This document shows positions 17,606-26,395 of a stretch of DNA of 64,000 bases, in pieces. This DNA comes from Chitinophagales bacterium (GTDB taxonomy: Bacteria; Bacteroidota; Bacteroidia; Chitinophagales; Chitinophagaceae). The number at the start of each line of letters is the position of its first letter. Position 1 is the first letter of the stretch. The position numbers were made by a program, and so were the translations under genes. The DNA is taken from positions 62,001 through 126,000 of the forward strand of contig JAJPKJ010000074.1 in the NCBI GenBank assembly GCA_021323755.1. The letters run 5' to 3'. The notes under the pieces were generated by a model, which did not search any database, was not told where the DNA came from, and saw nothing but the letters and a program-made list of their open reading frames with translations.

Positions 17606-18682
17606 TCAAATTGCATTCTCAAAGTTTGCAATGAAATTAGTGATTAAGCCTGTAAATGCTTTCGCTTCATCGAATAAAAATTCAGGTTCCACCGGAATTA
17701 CATAAAAAGGCAATTCTTCAATTTCATTATGAAATTTTGCGAGCCGGACAGCATCTTTTTCTGTAGTAAGAATGATTTTCTCCTTCGCCTGGACATTATT
17801 ATACCTGCGCACGATCTCTTTCAGGTCATCGATCGTATAAATGTGGTGATCATTATAGGAAAGCTGGTAGTACGTTTTATAATTATCAAGTACAAATTTT
17901 TTCAGTGAGCGCGGATTGGCAATACCGGTGACCAACAATACTTCCGTATCCTCTGAAACTTTTTTTTCATCAAAACGAGTGAGATGATAGGGAATCCCAT
18001 AACGAATGGCGGAGAAAAAAATTTGCTGATGCGATAATACATTTATTTCCCGTGCAATATTTTCCTTTTCTTCATTGTCGATTTCAAAAGGGCATTTTGT
18101 AACAATAATAATATCTGCCCGCTTATAGCTCACTTTTTCATCGCGGAGGTCGCCGGTTGGCAAATACCAGTCACGAGTAAACAGGTTATTGTAATCCGTT
18201 AACAAAATGTTCAATCCAGCTTTCACCGAACGATGTTGAAATGCATCATCCAAAATAATTGCCTGCGTTGAAGGAATATCATGCAGCAATTGAGGGATAG
18301 CAACAATTCGTTCTTCTCCAACAGCGATGGGGACATCCGGAAACTTAATGTGAAACTGCATTGGTTCATCCCCTATTTCTATTACTGTTGACATGGGATT
18401 AGCGAGCGCATAACCGCGCGTTTTGCGTTTGTATCCTCTGCTTAAAACGGCTACCGCAAATTCATTTTTCAAGTTTTTTATCAAGAACTCAACCATCGGC
18501 GATTTCCCGGTTCCTCCAACGGCAAGATTACCAACACAAATGACAGGCAAATTGAAACTTGTCGATGACAAAATATTTTTATCAAAAAGAAAATTTCTGA
18601 TACGTATAATAAATGCGTAAACAATAGAAAGTGGAAATAATAAAATCCGAATCGGTCTTAACAATGGAAAATTAAAATTCAT
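17606..18682 (-). CDS. lpxK: Tetraacyldisaccharide 4'-kinase
   Basis: A 358-residue membrane-associated kinase that phosphorylates the 4' position of the lipid A precursor. An N-terminal hydrophobic segment (about 12-26) is followed by the P-loop GNLAVGGTGKSP (51-62), VLSRGYKRKTRG, and DDAFQHRSV, the conserved acidic and basic residues of LpxK. It confirms a Gram-negative envelope with lipid A. Last gene of the DUF3822-rsmD-bioD-lpxK run, 8 bases after bioD. Confidence 0.93.
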   Translation of the reverse strand: MNFNFPLLRPIRILLFPLSIVYAFIIRIRNFLFDKNILSSTSFNLPVICVGNLAVGGTGKSPMVEFLIKNLKNEFAVAVLSRGYKRKTRGYALANPMSTVIEIGDEPMQFHIKFPDVPIAVGEERIVAIPQLLHDIPSTQAIILDDAFQHRSVKAGLNILLTDYNNLFTRDWYLPTGDLRDEKVSYKRADIIIVTKCPFEIDNEEKENIAREINVLSHQQIFFSAIRYGIPYHLTRFDEKKVSEDTEVLLVTGIANPRSLKKFVLDNYKTYYQLSYNDHHIYTIDDLKEIVRRYNNVQAKEKIILTTEKDAVRLAKFHNEIEELPFYVIPVEPEFLFDEAKAFTGLITNFIANFENAI

Positions 18683-18690
18683 GACACGAA

Positions 18691-19395
18691 TTACACTAAT
18701 TTTTGCGAATGAACGCTAAAATGATTCAATAATGCAGGTTTAACGATTGCTCCCTGTTCTTTAATAAACCCTTTGTCTACATTTTTGCAAAACGGGACTG
18801 ACACGATTTTTGGAAAGCCGCTCCAATGGACAATTTCGTCTTCATAATCCAAATACTGATCATTAAATATCCAGCCGATAACGTTTAACCCGTAATCTTT
18901 ACAAACCTTTGCCGTTAATAAAGAATGATTGATGCTTCCCAAATGATTTCGGCTGACAAGAATAATTCCCGCATTAATTTTTTTTAGTAGATCTGCAACA
19001 AATTCTTCCCCGTTCAAGGGGACAAGTAGGCCGCCCGCACCTTCGACCACGAGAAAATCGGATGTCGGACCTCCGCTGTCCGTATTCGTGTTTTCATTCT
19101 TACTGCCGACTTCTATCTTTTTAAAATCTTCAATAATCTTGTTCAGCTCAATGCTCACGCCTTCCTCACGGGCAGCAATATGCGGAGATGCCGCTAACTT
19201 TAATTTATATGTTTCGGGAAAAATTCTCGTTTTCTTATTGGTAACAATATTTCTTATCCATTCGCTGTCAGTCCCGTTTTCATAACCAGCCTGAACAGGC
19301 TTCCAATAGTCAGCCTGCAAGGCCTCTGTTATTATCGCCGCAACCAATGTTTTGCCGACATCTGTACCAATGCCTGTTATAATTAATGGTTTCAT
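18691..19395 (-). CDS. bioD: Dethiobiotin synthetase
   Basis: A 234-residue ATP-dependent carboxylase that closes the ureido ring of dethiobiotin in biotin synthesis. P-loop GIGTDVGKT (8-16), substrate Lys32 in YWKPVQAG, and VVEGAGGLLVPL. The ATG overlaps the rsmD stop (ATGA), indicating coupled translation. Residues about 95-112 are a hydrophilic stretch (VGSKNENTNTDSGGPTSD) that I do not expect between helix and the VEGAGG strand in relatives; its DNA (19060-19113) is made of TCGGA/TCCGA words, see findings. Confidence 0.92.
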   Translation of the reverse strand: MKPLIITGIGTDVGKTLVAAIITEALQADYWKPVQAGYENGTDSEWIRNIVTNKKTRIFPETYKLKLAASPHIAAREEGVSIELNKIIEDFKKIEVGSKNENTNTDSGGPTSDFLVVEGAGGLLVPLNGEEFVADLLKKINAGIILVSRNHLGSINHSLLTAKVCKDYGLNVIGWIFNDQYLDYEDEIVHWSGFPKIVSVPFCKNVDKGFIKEQGAIVKPALLNHFSVHSQKLV

Positions 19396-19931
19396 TGATT
19401 TACAAAAATGGAAAAAATTGTTGTACCATAATTTCTTTGCGTTACGAACAAAGGATAATCTTTATAATTATTTCGAGGGGTGTGTTCTAAAACAAACCAT
19501 CCTTTTTTTCCCAATAACTCTTTTTCTACAATTAGTTTCGGCAACTCATCGATGGTTAGCAATGCATAAGGTGGACCTGCAAAAATAAAATCGAATGTAT
19601 CAGTACATTCTTTCAAAAACTTAAATACATCTATTCTTATCACTTTGAAATTCTGGATATTCAATTGCTGAGAGGTCTTTTTGATGAATTCATACATCGC
19701 AAAATCTTTCTCTATAACTGTAAGATCCCTGGCGCCACGAGAAGCAAGCTCATAGCTGATGCTTCCAGTTCCACCAAACAGATCGAGCGTTTTTAAATTT
19801 TCAACGTCAAGATTATTTTGAATGATATTGAAAAGTCCTTCTTTGGCAATATCTGTGGTGGGGCGGGTGTTAGGCATTTTACCCGGCGGTAGTATTTTTC
19901 GTCCGCCGAGTGACCCTGCAATTATACGCAT
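19392..19931 (-). CDS. rsmD: 16S rRNA (guanine966-N2)-methyltransferase
   Basis: A 179-residue S-adenosylmethionine-dependent enzyme modifying 16S rRNA. Opens MRIIAGSLGGRKI, then RPTTDIAKEGLFNI and the cofactor loop LDLFGGTGSISYEL (49-62). The catalytic tetrapeptide expected as D/NPPY reads GPPY (119-122), codon GGT at 19577-19575. It overlaps DUF3822 by 10 bases upstream and bioD by 4 bases downstream. The family assignment rests on the whole layout and on the DUF3822 neighbour, which commonly accompanies rsmD in Bacteroidota. Confidence 0.88.
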   Translation of the reverse strand: MRIIAGSLGGRKILPPGKMPNTRPTTDIAKEGLFNIIQNNLDVENLKTLDLFGGTGSISYELASRGARDLTVIEKDFAMYEFIKKTSQQLNIQNFKVIRIDVFKFLKECTDTFDFIFAGPPYALLTIDELPKLIVEKELLGKKGWFVLEHTPRNNYKDYPLFVTQRNYGTTIFSIFVNQ

Positions 19932-20776
19932 ACGGCCATTTTCAAAAAAGATGAATAGTAATGAACCGGATATTGATCCTTTGTTTCTTCAGAAACATTG
20001 ATGCTATCGCCAATCTCATCAAACAAAAAATTCAAAAAAAATTTTGCCAGCTCATTATAAACGGCGGATTGTTTATCGATCAAGCCACTTATTTGCAAAA
20101 CCACTTCTTCGGTGCTCATATTGAACTGTTCACAGCAATTGAGCAAATGATATACAACATCACTGGCATCCTGAAATGAAAAACTTTGAACCAACTGTAG
20201 TTGATGGTTTTTAAATATCAACACAATGATTCTGTCTGAATAAAAAATAACTTTTATATAATTCTCATATTCGCGCACGTTAAACATTTTGTGACTCTTT
20301 AACAACAAACTATATTTATGCCAGTTCTTACTATCAATAAATTTTTCGGTGAGCAAATTATGCGCGTCCACCGGAATTCGATAAGTATTATACAATTCCC
20401 ACCAGGGAATTTTTTCACTGACCACTAATCCTTTGTCAAGATTACCGTATATGATTTCTGTAATTTTTTTTCCCGTCTCAGGATTAAAAAAGTTCTCCGG
20501 GATAAGACTACTTTCCTCAAAATTATAAACCAAGATAGTTTCCCTAACCTGCAATTGCAGCAGATCATCGCCATAAATTATTTCCTGCAATGATTCTGTC
20601 AGTGATTTGTCTTTATTATGTCCGAGCTGAAAATATTTAAGCGCAAGTAGTTTCGAATTCCTGGTATTGATCAGCACATAAGAAAACGAGCGGTGATCTA
20701 TTTCCAAGAGCAAACGGCTTTGAGAAAGATCTTGTAAAGCATCCTCAGTTTGTATATGCAGAACCGGTTTTTGCAT
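19922..20776 (-). CDS. DUF3822 family protein
   Basis: A 284-residue cytosolic protein starting at the ATG 20776 (MQKPVLHIQTEDALQ). It has the ASKHA-like alternation seen in DUF3822: LLLEIDHRSFSYVLIN, YIKVIFYSDRIIVLIF and a C-terminal part with ISGLIDKQSAVYNELAKFF. Function unknown. The overlap with rsmD and the repeated pairing of the two genes in the phylum hint at a link to ribosome or rRNA work, but this is inference. Confidence 0.8.
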   Translation of the reverse strand: MQKPVLHIQTEDALQDLSQSRLLLEIDHRSFSYVLINTRNSKLLALKYFQLGHNKDKSLTESLQEIIYGDDLLQLQVRETILVYNFEESSLIPENFFNPETGKKITEIIYGNLDKGLVVSEKIPWWELYNTYRIPVDAHNLLTEKFIDSKNWHKYSLLLKSHKMFNVREYENYIKVIFYSDRIIVLIFKNHQLQLVQSFSFQDASDVVYHLLNCCEQFNMSTEEVVLQISGLIDKQSAVYNELAKFFLNFLFDEIGDSINVSEETKDQYPVHYYSSFLKMAVCV

Positions 20777-20912
20777 GATTGTAATGCGCAATAATACTAC
20801 AAATTATTTTATATGCATTTGCCATAGGGCAATTCTATTCTTCTATTGTCAATGGTTAATAAAATGACAATTTACCATTTATGTCTTTTAGTTTACTTTG
20901 CAGACCTTTTTA

Positions 20913-22274
20913 ATGGAAGCACCAATCGAAATAGAGAGCAATTTTAAGGTCAGCATCAGCAACAAACAGATCTTGAGCATGATGTTGCCGATAAGTTTTG
21001 CCATATTGGTGCCGCAACTCAATTTCATCACCAACAATATTTTTCTTGGGCATTTGACGGAAGAAACATTGGCGGTTGCCGGCATTACCGGTGTGTATTA
21101 TTTGATCTTTGCGGTGATCGGCAATGGCTTGAACAATGGATTGCAAGTGCTCATTTCGCGGCGTTCGGGAGAAGGAAGAATTGATGAGATCGGAAAACTT
21201 TTCTCACAAAGCATCCGCATTTCATTGGTATGCGCATCCATGGGGATATTACTCACTTATTTCCTTGCACCGGCAATTTTAAAGTTCTCTATTCATTCCG
21301 ATCAAATAAGAGAGCAGGCGATTCACTTTTTAAAGATCAGGATCTGGGGATTACCGGTTTTATACATTTATCAAATGCGCAACGCGCTGCTTGTCGGCAC
21401 CAATCAAAGTAAATATTTGATTTATGGGGCACTTGCAGAAGCAGCGCTGAATATCTTTTTTGATTACAGTTTGATATTCGGCCATTTTGGATTGCCACAA
21501 ATGGGATTTGATGGTGCAGCCATATCTTCCATTATCGCTGAAATTGCAGGATTGGTCGTCATCTTCGTTGTTATAAACGCAAAAGGCATTACCAAACAAT
21601 TACAGCTTTTTAAACATTTTGATTTTGACGCACAAAATACAAAGCTCATTATCGTACAATCATCGCCGTTAGTCTTTCAGTTTGCCATCAGCATTATCAC
21701 CTGGGAATTTTTTTATATCCTTATTGAACATCACGGTCAGCAGGCACTGGCCATTAGTAATATCATGCGAAATATTTTTGGAATTTTCGGTTCATTTATC
21801 TGGGCTTTTGCCGCAACCACAAGTTCGATGGTTAGTAATATCATCGGCCAGGGAAAGAAAGACAAGGTGATTGGATTAATAAATAAGATCGCCAAACTCA
21901 GTTTCTCCCTCACCCTGATCTATGTCATACTTTTAAATCTTTTTCCGAAAATCTTTCTAAGCGTTTACGGGCAAACGGATTCATTCATCCTGGCAGCAAT
22001 ACCGGTTGTTCGCGTAATTTCAATTGCCATGTTAATGATGTCCTTCGCAACGATCTGGCTCAACGCAGTAACCGGGACCGGTAATTCCACGGTTAATCTC
22101 GCCATAGAAATTTTTACCATCATCTTTTATATCATCTACGTCTATTTCGTTCTGGAACATTACAAATTATCCATCATTTATGGATGGATGTCGGAATGGC
22201 TTTACTGGATATGCACTTTCGTTCCGGCATTTTTCTATATCAGGAGCGGATGGTGGCGGAAGAAGGTGATTTGA
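20913..22274 (+). CDS. MATE family efflux transporter
   Basis: A 453-residue inner-membrane exporter with about 12 hydrophobic segments in two related halves, of the NorM/DinF group that export cationic drugs or other small molecules using an ion gradient. Family landmarks: PQLNFITNNIFLGHL in the first half, QMRNALLVGTNQSKYLIYG, and ATTSSMVSNIIGQGKKDKV in the second. The ATG at 20913 is chosen over an upstream TTG. Substrate not known. Confidence 0.9.
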   Translation: MEAPIEIESNFKVSISNKQILSMMLPISFAILVPQLNFITNNIFLGHLTEETLAVAGITGVYYLIFAVIGNGLNNGLQVLISRRSGEGRIDEIGKLFSQSIRISLVCASMGILLTYFLAPAILKFSIHSDQIREQAIHFLKIRIWGLPVLYIYQMRNALLVGTNQSKYLIYGALAEAALNIFFDYSLIFGHFGLPQMGFDGAAISSIIAEIAGLVVIFVVINAKGITKQLQLFKHFDFDAQNTKLIIVQSSPLVFQFAISIITWEFFYILIEHHGQQALAISNIMRNIFGIFGSFIWAFAATTSSMVSNIIGQGKKDKVIGLINKIAKLSFSLTLIYVILLNLFPKIFLSVYGQTDSFILAAIPVVRVISIAMLMMSFATIWLNAVTGTGNSTVNLAIEIFTIIFYIIYVYFVLEHYKLSIIYGWMSEWLYWICTFVPAFFYIRSGWWRKKVI

Positions 22275-22307
22275 ACTATTTGCCGGCGATGATAATTGAA
22301 TTAATAT

Positions 22308-22664
22308 TTATGAGAATTTTCTACGCATACTCACGCCGACTCTTCCTTCAAAATTCTCAATGGGAGGTTGCAATTTAAAAATGGAAACTTTTATTTCTTT
22401 GGCGAAGGGGTATTGATCAATCGTCTTTTTTATGATCGCGAGACAAACTTTTTCCAGTAATGGTGTTGGCGCATTCATGCACTCTTTTACGATTTCATTC
22501 AACGCTTCATAATTCACGGTGTTTTTAATAGAGTCAAATTTGCTTTTCTTTTCGTTGAATTTCACATCAAGATTCACTTCGAAATTATTGCCGGAAATCT
22601 TTTCTGCGTCGTAAATTCCATGATTAGCAAACATTATTACTTCATGCAAATGAACCGTAGTCAT
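22308..22664 (-). CDS. folB: Dihydroneopterin aldolase
   Basis: A 118-residue enzyme of folate synthesis that cleaves 7,8-dihydroneopterin to the hydroxymethyl pterin and glycolaldehyde. The start VHLHEVIMFANHGIYDAEK is typical, and the C-terminal KLQPPIENFEGRVGVSM contains the Lys/Pro-Pro motif. No other folate gene is adjacent; trxB is upstream on the same strand, 38 bases away. Confidence 0.9.
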   Translation of the reverse strand: MTTVHLHEVIMFANHGIYDAEKISGNNFEVNLDVKFNEKKSKFDSIKNTVNYEALNEIVKECMNAPTPLLEKVCLAIIKKTIDQYPFAKEIKVSIFKLQPPIENFEGRVGVSMRRKFS

Positions 22665-22702
22665 GGTAAATAGTCAATAATGAAAAATTATAAAAAATAA
22701 AA

Positions 22703-23635
22703 CTACAAACTTCCGAGGTATCTTTCTGCATCTAAAGCAGCCATGCATCCGCTTCCGGCAGCAGTCACCGCCTGACGATAAATCTTATCCTGCACGTCAC
22801 CGGCGGCAAAAACGCCTTCTACATTTGTTTTTGAAGTCCCGGCAAGGGTCTTGATGTATCCAGCTTCATCCATATCAATCCACTCTTTAAAAATGGCGGA
22901 GTTGGGTTCATGACCAATAGCAACAAAGAAACCGCTGACCGCGATATCCTGCTTCTCCCCTGATTTATTATTTTTTATGCGGAGTCCCTCAACTTTATTT
23001 TCTCCCAGCACTTCATCGGCCTCACTGTTCCAATAAATTTTTATGTTGGTAGTTTTTTGGACTCGCTCCTGCATGATTTTTGAAGCACGCATTTCGCTTT
23101 TTCTTATCAGCATGTGCACAGTGGTGCAAAGTTTTGACAGATACAAAGCTTCTTCTGCGGCAGTATCGCCGGCGCCAACGATCGCTACTTCTTTTCCACG
23201 GAAGAAAAATCCATCGCAGACGGCGCAGGCACTTACTCCATAACCATTCAAACGTTGCTCACTCTCTAATCCGAGCCATTTTGCGGAAGCACCTGTGGCA
23301 ATAATTACGGCATCAGCTTCAATTGATTTTTCTTCATCGATCCAAACTTTAAATGGTCTTTGTGAAAAATCAACTTTAGTGGCAATTCCGTACCGGATAT
23401 CGGCGCCCATTCTGGCAGCTTGTTTTTCAAAATCAACCATCATTTCCGGTCCCTGGATTCCATTTGCATAACCCGGATAATTCTCTACTTCGGTTGTAAT
23501 TGTCAATTGGCCGCCAGGCTGAATGCCTTGATATAATACAGGTTTAATATTTGCACGTGCAGCATAAATAGCGGCGGTATAGCCGGCGGGGCCCGAGCCA
23601 ATAATTAAACAATGCACTTTTTCGCTATTACTCAT
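22703..23635 (-). CDS. trxB: Thioredoxin-disulfide reductase
   Basis: A 310-residue FAD flavoprotein that reduces thioredoxin with NADPH. FAD-binding GSGPAGYTAAIYAARA (14-29), redox-active CAVC (Cys137, Cys140), NADPH-binding GAGDTAAEEALYL, and the C-terminal GVFAAGDVQDKIYRQ. Full length for the low-molecular-weight class. Confidence 0.95.
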   Translation of the reverse strand: MSNSEKVHCLIIGSGPAGYTAAIYAARANIKPVLYQGIQPGGQLTITTEVENYPGYANGIQGPEMMVDFEKQAARMGADIRYGIATKVDFSQRPFKVWIDEEKSIEADAVIIATGASAKWLGLESEQRLNGYGVSACAVCDGFFFRGKEVAIVGAGDTAAEEALYLSKLCTTVHMLIRKSEMRASKIMQERVQKTTNIKIYWNSEADEVLGENKVEGLRIKNNKSGEKQDIAVSGFFVAIGHEPNSAIFKEWIDMDEAGYIKTLAGTSKTNVEGVFAAGDVQDKIYRQAVTAAGSGCMAALDAERYLGSL

Positions 23636-23654
23636 TGTTCAGCTTTAAGGTTTA

Positions 23655-23662
23655 CAAATGTA
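23655..23662 (-). promoter_or_regulatory. Probable -7 box of trxB
   Basis: TACATTTG on the minus strand is an exact TAnnTTTG match, 19 bases upstream of the trxB ATG. A weak -33 (CTTT, 23684-23681) lies at a usable spacing. Confidence 0.5.
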
Positions 23663-23765
23663 AAAGGAAAACAGGAGATTAAAGGTCATTTATATGACGT
23701 GGTGAGTTGTGGGTGGTCAATGACGAATTTATTAACGATTGTCCATTCACCATTGACAAGAAATA

Positions 23766-24656
23766 TCATTTCGGCACTTTTAAAGAAATGTATTGTGCTG
23801 CATATCCGCCAAAATAGCCAAGCGCTCCGTTGGAGATATTTCCAAAAACCAGGGTTGGAGAGGAAAATGGATTTCCAATACTTTGATAATTATATTCCAT
23901 CGTCCGCCAGAAATCAAAGGTGGCTTTATCAATATTGCAAAACTTTACCGTTATGGAATCACCTTTGTGAAAAAAAGAATAGTTATTTATATCCAGTGAT
24001 TGGTTTCTGTCAACGCCCTGGTCTATTTCCACATTGTAGGTAGTTCCATCAGTGATTTGATCGTCGTAAACGGAAGTCAGGCCAGGGAAAAAACCCCCGC
24101 TATCCACTTCGGTAAAATAACGGATATAATTTCCATAACCCGGGGGATCGGTGACGCGACCATTTAGCACTACGAGGGTGGTATCGGTATTATGAGGCGC
24201 CGGTATCCACCAAAGTGAATCAATCTTTTTTGCAATCGTTGGAATAGTCGTCTTTGCCGTGTATTGTTTACTGCTAACCGTAATATTCAGTGAATAGCTG
24301 GTATTAAATTCACCAAAAAAAAGATTTGCCAGGTCAGAATCGTTTGTTGAATAATAATAAAGTGGTCCGGCTCCCGCAAGATTATCTTTCTGATATTCTT
24401 TTAAGGTTTGTGTCTTAGCTCCGTTTGAAATGGTTATTAATGCATTATGCACGAAGGATTGTTCCAAAACATTTTCATTGATCTTACCAAAATAATTGAG
24501 GCTGTTGGAAAGAATTACGACCGGTTCCTTATTATTTTCTATGCTGGCATCAACCACTAATTGCGTTGGAGAAGCGCTGAGATCAAAATTGATTGCCTTT
24601 TCACAGGAGGAAATGAGTATGCACAGGAAAATCCAGCCCAAAAGACATTTAAACAT
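23766..24656 (-). CDS. DUF4249 family lipoprotein
   Basis: A 296-residue outer-membrane or periplasmic lipoprotein with signal ending at the Cys of CILISSC. The sequence after it, EKAINFDLSASPTQLVVDA, is the typical beginning of DUF4249, a beta-sandwich family usually encoded next to a TonB-dependent receptor. No receptor is adjacent here: it sits alone between rpoD and trxB. Function unknown. Confidence 0.8.
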   Translation of the reverse strand: MFKCLLGWIFLCILISSCEKAINFDLSASPTQLVVDASIENNKEPVVILSNSLNYFGKINENVLEQSFVHNALITISNGAKTQTLKEYQKDNLAGAGPLYYYSTNDSDLANLFFGEFNTSYSLNITVSSKQYTAKTTIPTIAKKIDSLWWIPAPHNTDTTLVVLNGRVTDPPGYGNYIRYFTEVDSGGFFPGLTSVYDDQITDGTTYNVEIDQGVDRNQSLDINNYSFFHKGDSITVKFCNIDKATFDFWRTMEYNYQSIGNPFSSPTLVFGNISNGALGYFGGYAAQYISLKVPK

Positions 24657-24727
24657 GCAGCAAATTTAGAACTAAGACAAGAAAACATATTTTTTTAGCG
24701 CACCGCTTTATAGAAAAAAATCATAAA

Positions 24728-24752
24728 AAAAGCCCCGAAAAAATCGGGGCCT
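24728..24752 (-). terminator. Rho-independent terminator of rpoD
   Basis: A perfect 7-base GC-rich inverted repeat, GCCCCGA (24732-24738) and TCGGGGC (24744-24750), is followed on the minus strand by seven T. It lies 25 bases downstream of the rpoD stop. Confidence 0.85.
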
Positions 24753-24774
24753 TGAAAATTTTATTCAGAATGAA

Positions 24775-25632
24775 TTATCCCAAATATGCTTTTAACGCAT
24801 TACTGTAACGAGCTTTTTGTAAACGTTTGATTGCTCTTTCTTTGATCTGGCGAATCCGCTCTTTGGTCAAATCATATTTCTGACCAATTTGCTCAATGGT
24901 AACTCCATTTTCTCCATCCAAACCGAAATAAGCATTGACAATCTCTGCTTCCCGCGGGCTAAGTGACTTCAGCACCCGACGAATTTCTGCGCGAAGTGAA
25001 TCTTTCATCACATCATCATCAGTATCGTCTGCCCCTTCCAGCAAGTCGCCCATCGCAACATCTTCTGCTTCATGCACCGGCGCATCCAGCGAACTGTGAC
25101 GCGTGTTGCTTTGAAAGATGTTGTTGATTTCCGTTTCGCTCATTTCCAATAACTCAGCTAATTCTTCTGTACTTGGCTCACGTTCATGTTCTTGTTCAAA
25201 AGCCATGTAAGCTTTATTAGCCTTGTTGTAAGTGCCAATTTTGTTTTGAGGCAGGCGGACTAATCTGCCCTGCTCTGCCAACGCTTGTAAAATGGATTGG
25301 CGAATCCACCATACGGCGTATGAAATAAATTTGAAACCTTTAGTTTCATCAAAGCGTTGTGCCGCTTTAATTAAGCCGAGGTTGCCCTCGTTAATCAAAT
25401 CACTCAATGATAATCCCTGGTGCTGATACTGTTTTGCCACGGAAACCACGAAACGTAAGTTCGCCTGTACCAATTTGTCCAATGCACGCTGGTCGCTCAT
25501 TTTAATGCGCTGAGCCAGCACAGTCTCCTCTTCCGGAGTAATCATCGGAATCTTGGATATTTCCTGTAAATACTTCTCAACCGCCTGGGAATCACGGTTG
25601 GTAATCTGTGTAGCAATTTTAAGTTGCCTCAT
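24775..25632 (-). CDS. rpoD: Primary RNA polymerase sigma factor
   Basis: A 285-residue sigma70 protein lacking region 1.1, the form used as housekeeping sigma in Bacteroidota. Region 1.2 (SQAVEKYLQEISKIPMI), region 2 with LRFVVSVAKQYQ and RFDETKGFKFISYAVWWI (DNA melting), region 3, and region 4 with VTIEQIGQKYDLTKERIRQI (HTH for the -33 box). It recognises the TTTG/TAnnTTTG promoters noted in this window. Monocistronic with its own terminator. Confidence 0.95.
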   Translation of the reverse strand: MRQLKIATQITNRDSQAVEKYLQEISKIPMITPEEETVLAQRIKMSDQRALDKLVQANLRFVVSVAKQYQHQGLSLSDLINEGNLGLIKAAQRFDETKGFKFISYAVWWIRQSILQALAEQGRLVRLPQNKIGTYNKANKAYMAFEQEHEREPSTEELAELLEMSETEINNIFQSNTRHSSLDAPVHEAEDVAMGDLLEGADDTDDDVMKDSLRAEIRRVLKSLSPREAEIVNAYFGLDGENGVTIEQIGQKYDLTKERIRQIKERAIKRLQKARYSNALKAYLG

Positions 25633-25973
25633 ATCAAATAATAAAAAGTTGACAAATTATTGTCGGGTACAGAAATAACGTTTATTAGACGGTAAGAGTT
25701 CAGGGAAAGCTGCAAAAAGAATGTTATTATTCTACCAATTAACCTCTGGAACTAATGCAAAATTATAACGCGAAATCCGAAGTTCATAATGGTTGGGCTA
25801 AAAATTAAGGTTTTTACATAAAAAGTTATTAGCCTCTTGTTAATAAGTGTCGTTTAAACAGGTAATCCTTTTTTTATGAAACCAATGCCAGTACTGCCAT
25901 TGAGCATCGTTGCGTTGCTGGCCCGCACTTCAGATCTTTGCTGAAAAATTATTTCAAAATTCTTTAAAAAAAT
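25633..25973. other. 341-base gap between rpoD and the blaI promoter
   Basis: AT-rich and without a convincing gene. The rpoD promoter is expected at the left; near matches to TAnnTTTG occur (for example TAATTTG near 25660 on the minus strand) but none exact. A 22-codon plus-strand frame at 25876-25944 was not accepted as a gene. Confidence 0.4.
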
Positions 25974-26003
25974 TTTGTAACTAATAATTTAGTTATATAT
26001 TTG
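25974..26003 (+). promoter_or_regulatory. Promoter of the blaI operon
   Basis: TTTG (-33) at 25974-25977 and TATATTTG (-7) at 25996-26003 with an 18-base spacer, matching the Bacteroidota consensus. The spacer is filled exactly by the first operator palindrome. Confidence 0.7.
25978..25995. promoter_or_regulatory. Operator 1 for the BlaI-type repressor
   Basis: A perfect palindrome TAACTAA-TAAT-TTAGTTA that fills the space between -33 and -7. Placement means a bound repressor would block polymerase directly. Confidence 0.65.
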
Positions 26004-26010
26004 ATTGAAC

Positions 26011-26026
26011 AACTATAAACTTAGTT
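26011..26026. promoter_or_regulatory. Operator 2 for the BlaI-type repressor
   Basis: Inverted repeat AACTA-N6-TAGTT just downstream of the -7 box and 3 bases before the ATG. It shares the AACTA/TAGTT half-sites with operator 1, as BlaI/MecI regulators usually bind two related dyads. Confidence 0.55.
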
Positions 26027-26029
26027 ATA

Positions 26030-26395
26030 ATGAAACCGTTAACAAAGGCAGAAGAACAGGTAATGCTTGTGTTGTGGAAATTGGGAAAGGGTTTTTTGAA
26101 GGATATAACCGACGGATCTCCGGAACCAAAGCCGCACCCAAACACGGTTGCGACGATATTGAAGATCCTGGTTGAAAAGAATTTTGTAGAATATGAAGTG
26201 CAGGGAAGAAACAACCTGTATAAACCCAAAATAAGTAAAAACGATTATGGCAAGAAAACGGCAACCCAGTTGGTGAAAGGATATTTCGAGAATTCTCCCG
26301 CAAAACTTGTTTCACAGTTCGTGAGTGATAATAAAATCAGTTTACAGGAACTGGAAGAGCTATTACAACAAATTAAATCATCCAAAAACCAATAA
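26030..26395 (+). CDS. BlaI/MecI/CopY family transcriptional repressor
   Basis: A 121-residue winged-helix repressor. Starts LTKAEEQVMLVLWKLGKGFLKDI; the recognition part is PHPNTVATILKILVEKNFVEYEV, and the C-terminal helices (LVSQFVSDNKISLQELEELL) form the dimer domain cleaved in signal response. Its stop overlaps the start of the M56 peptidase gene (TAATG), so the two are translationally coupled. Two dyad operators in its own promoter indicate autoregulation. No beta-lactamase or PBP is adjacent, so the regulon must include distant genes or only this operon. Confidence 0.92.
   Translation: MKPLTKAEEQVMLVLWKLGKGFLKDITDGSPEPKPHPNTVATILKILVEKNFVEYEVQGRNNLYKPKISKNDYGKKTATQLVKGYFENSPAKLVSQFVSDNKISLQELEELLQQIKSSKNQ

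Noticed and set aside
25876-25944. 22-codon plus-strand frame with a hydrophobic middle upstream of blaI
   Set aside because: Too short, no promoter box at a proper distance and no known leader peptide role; chance is the simpler reading.
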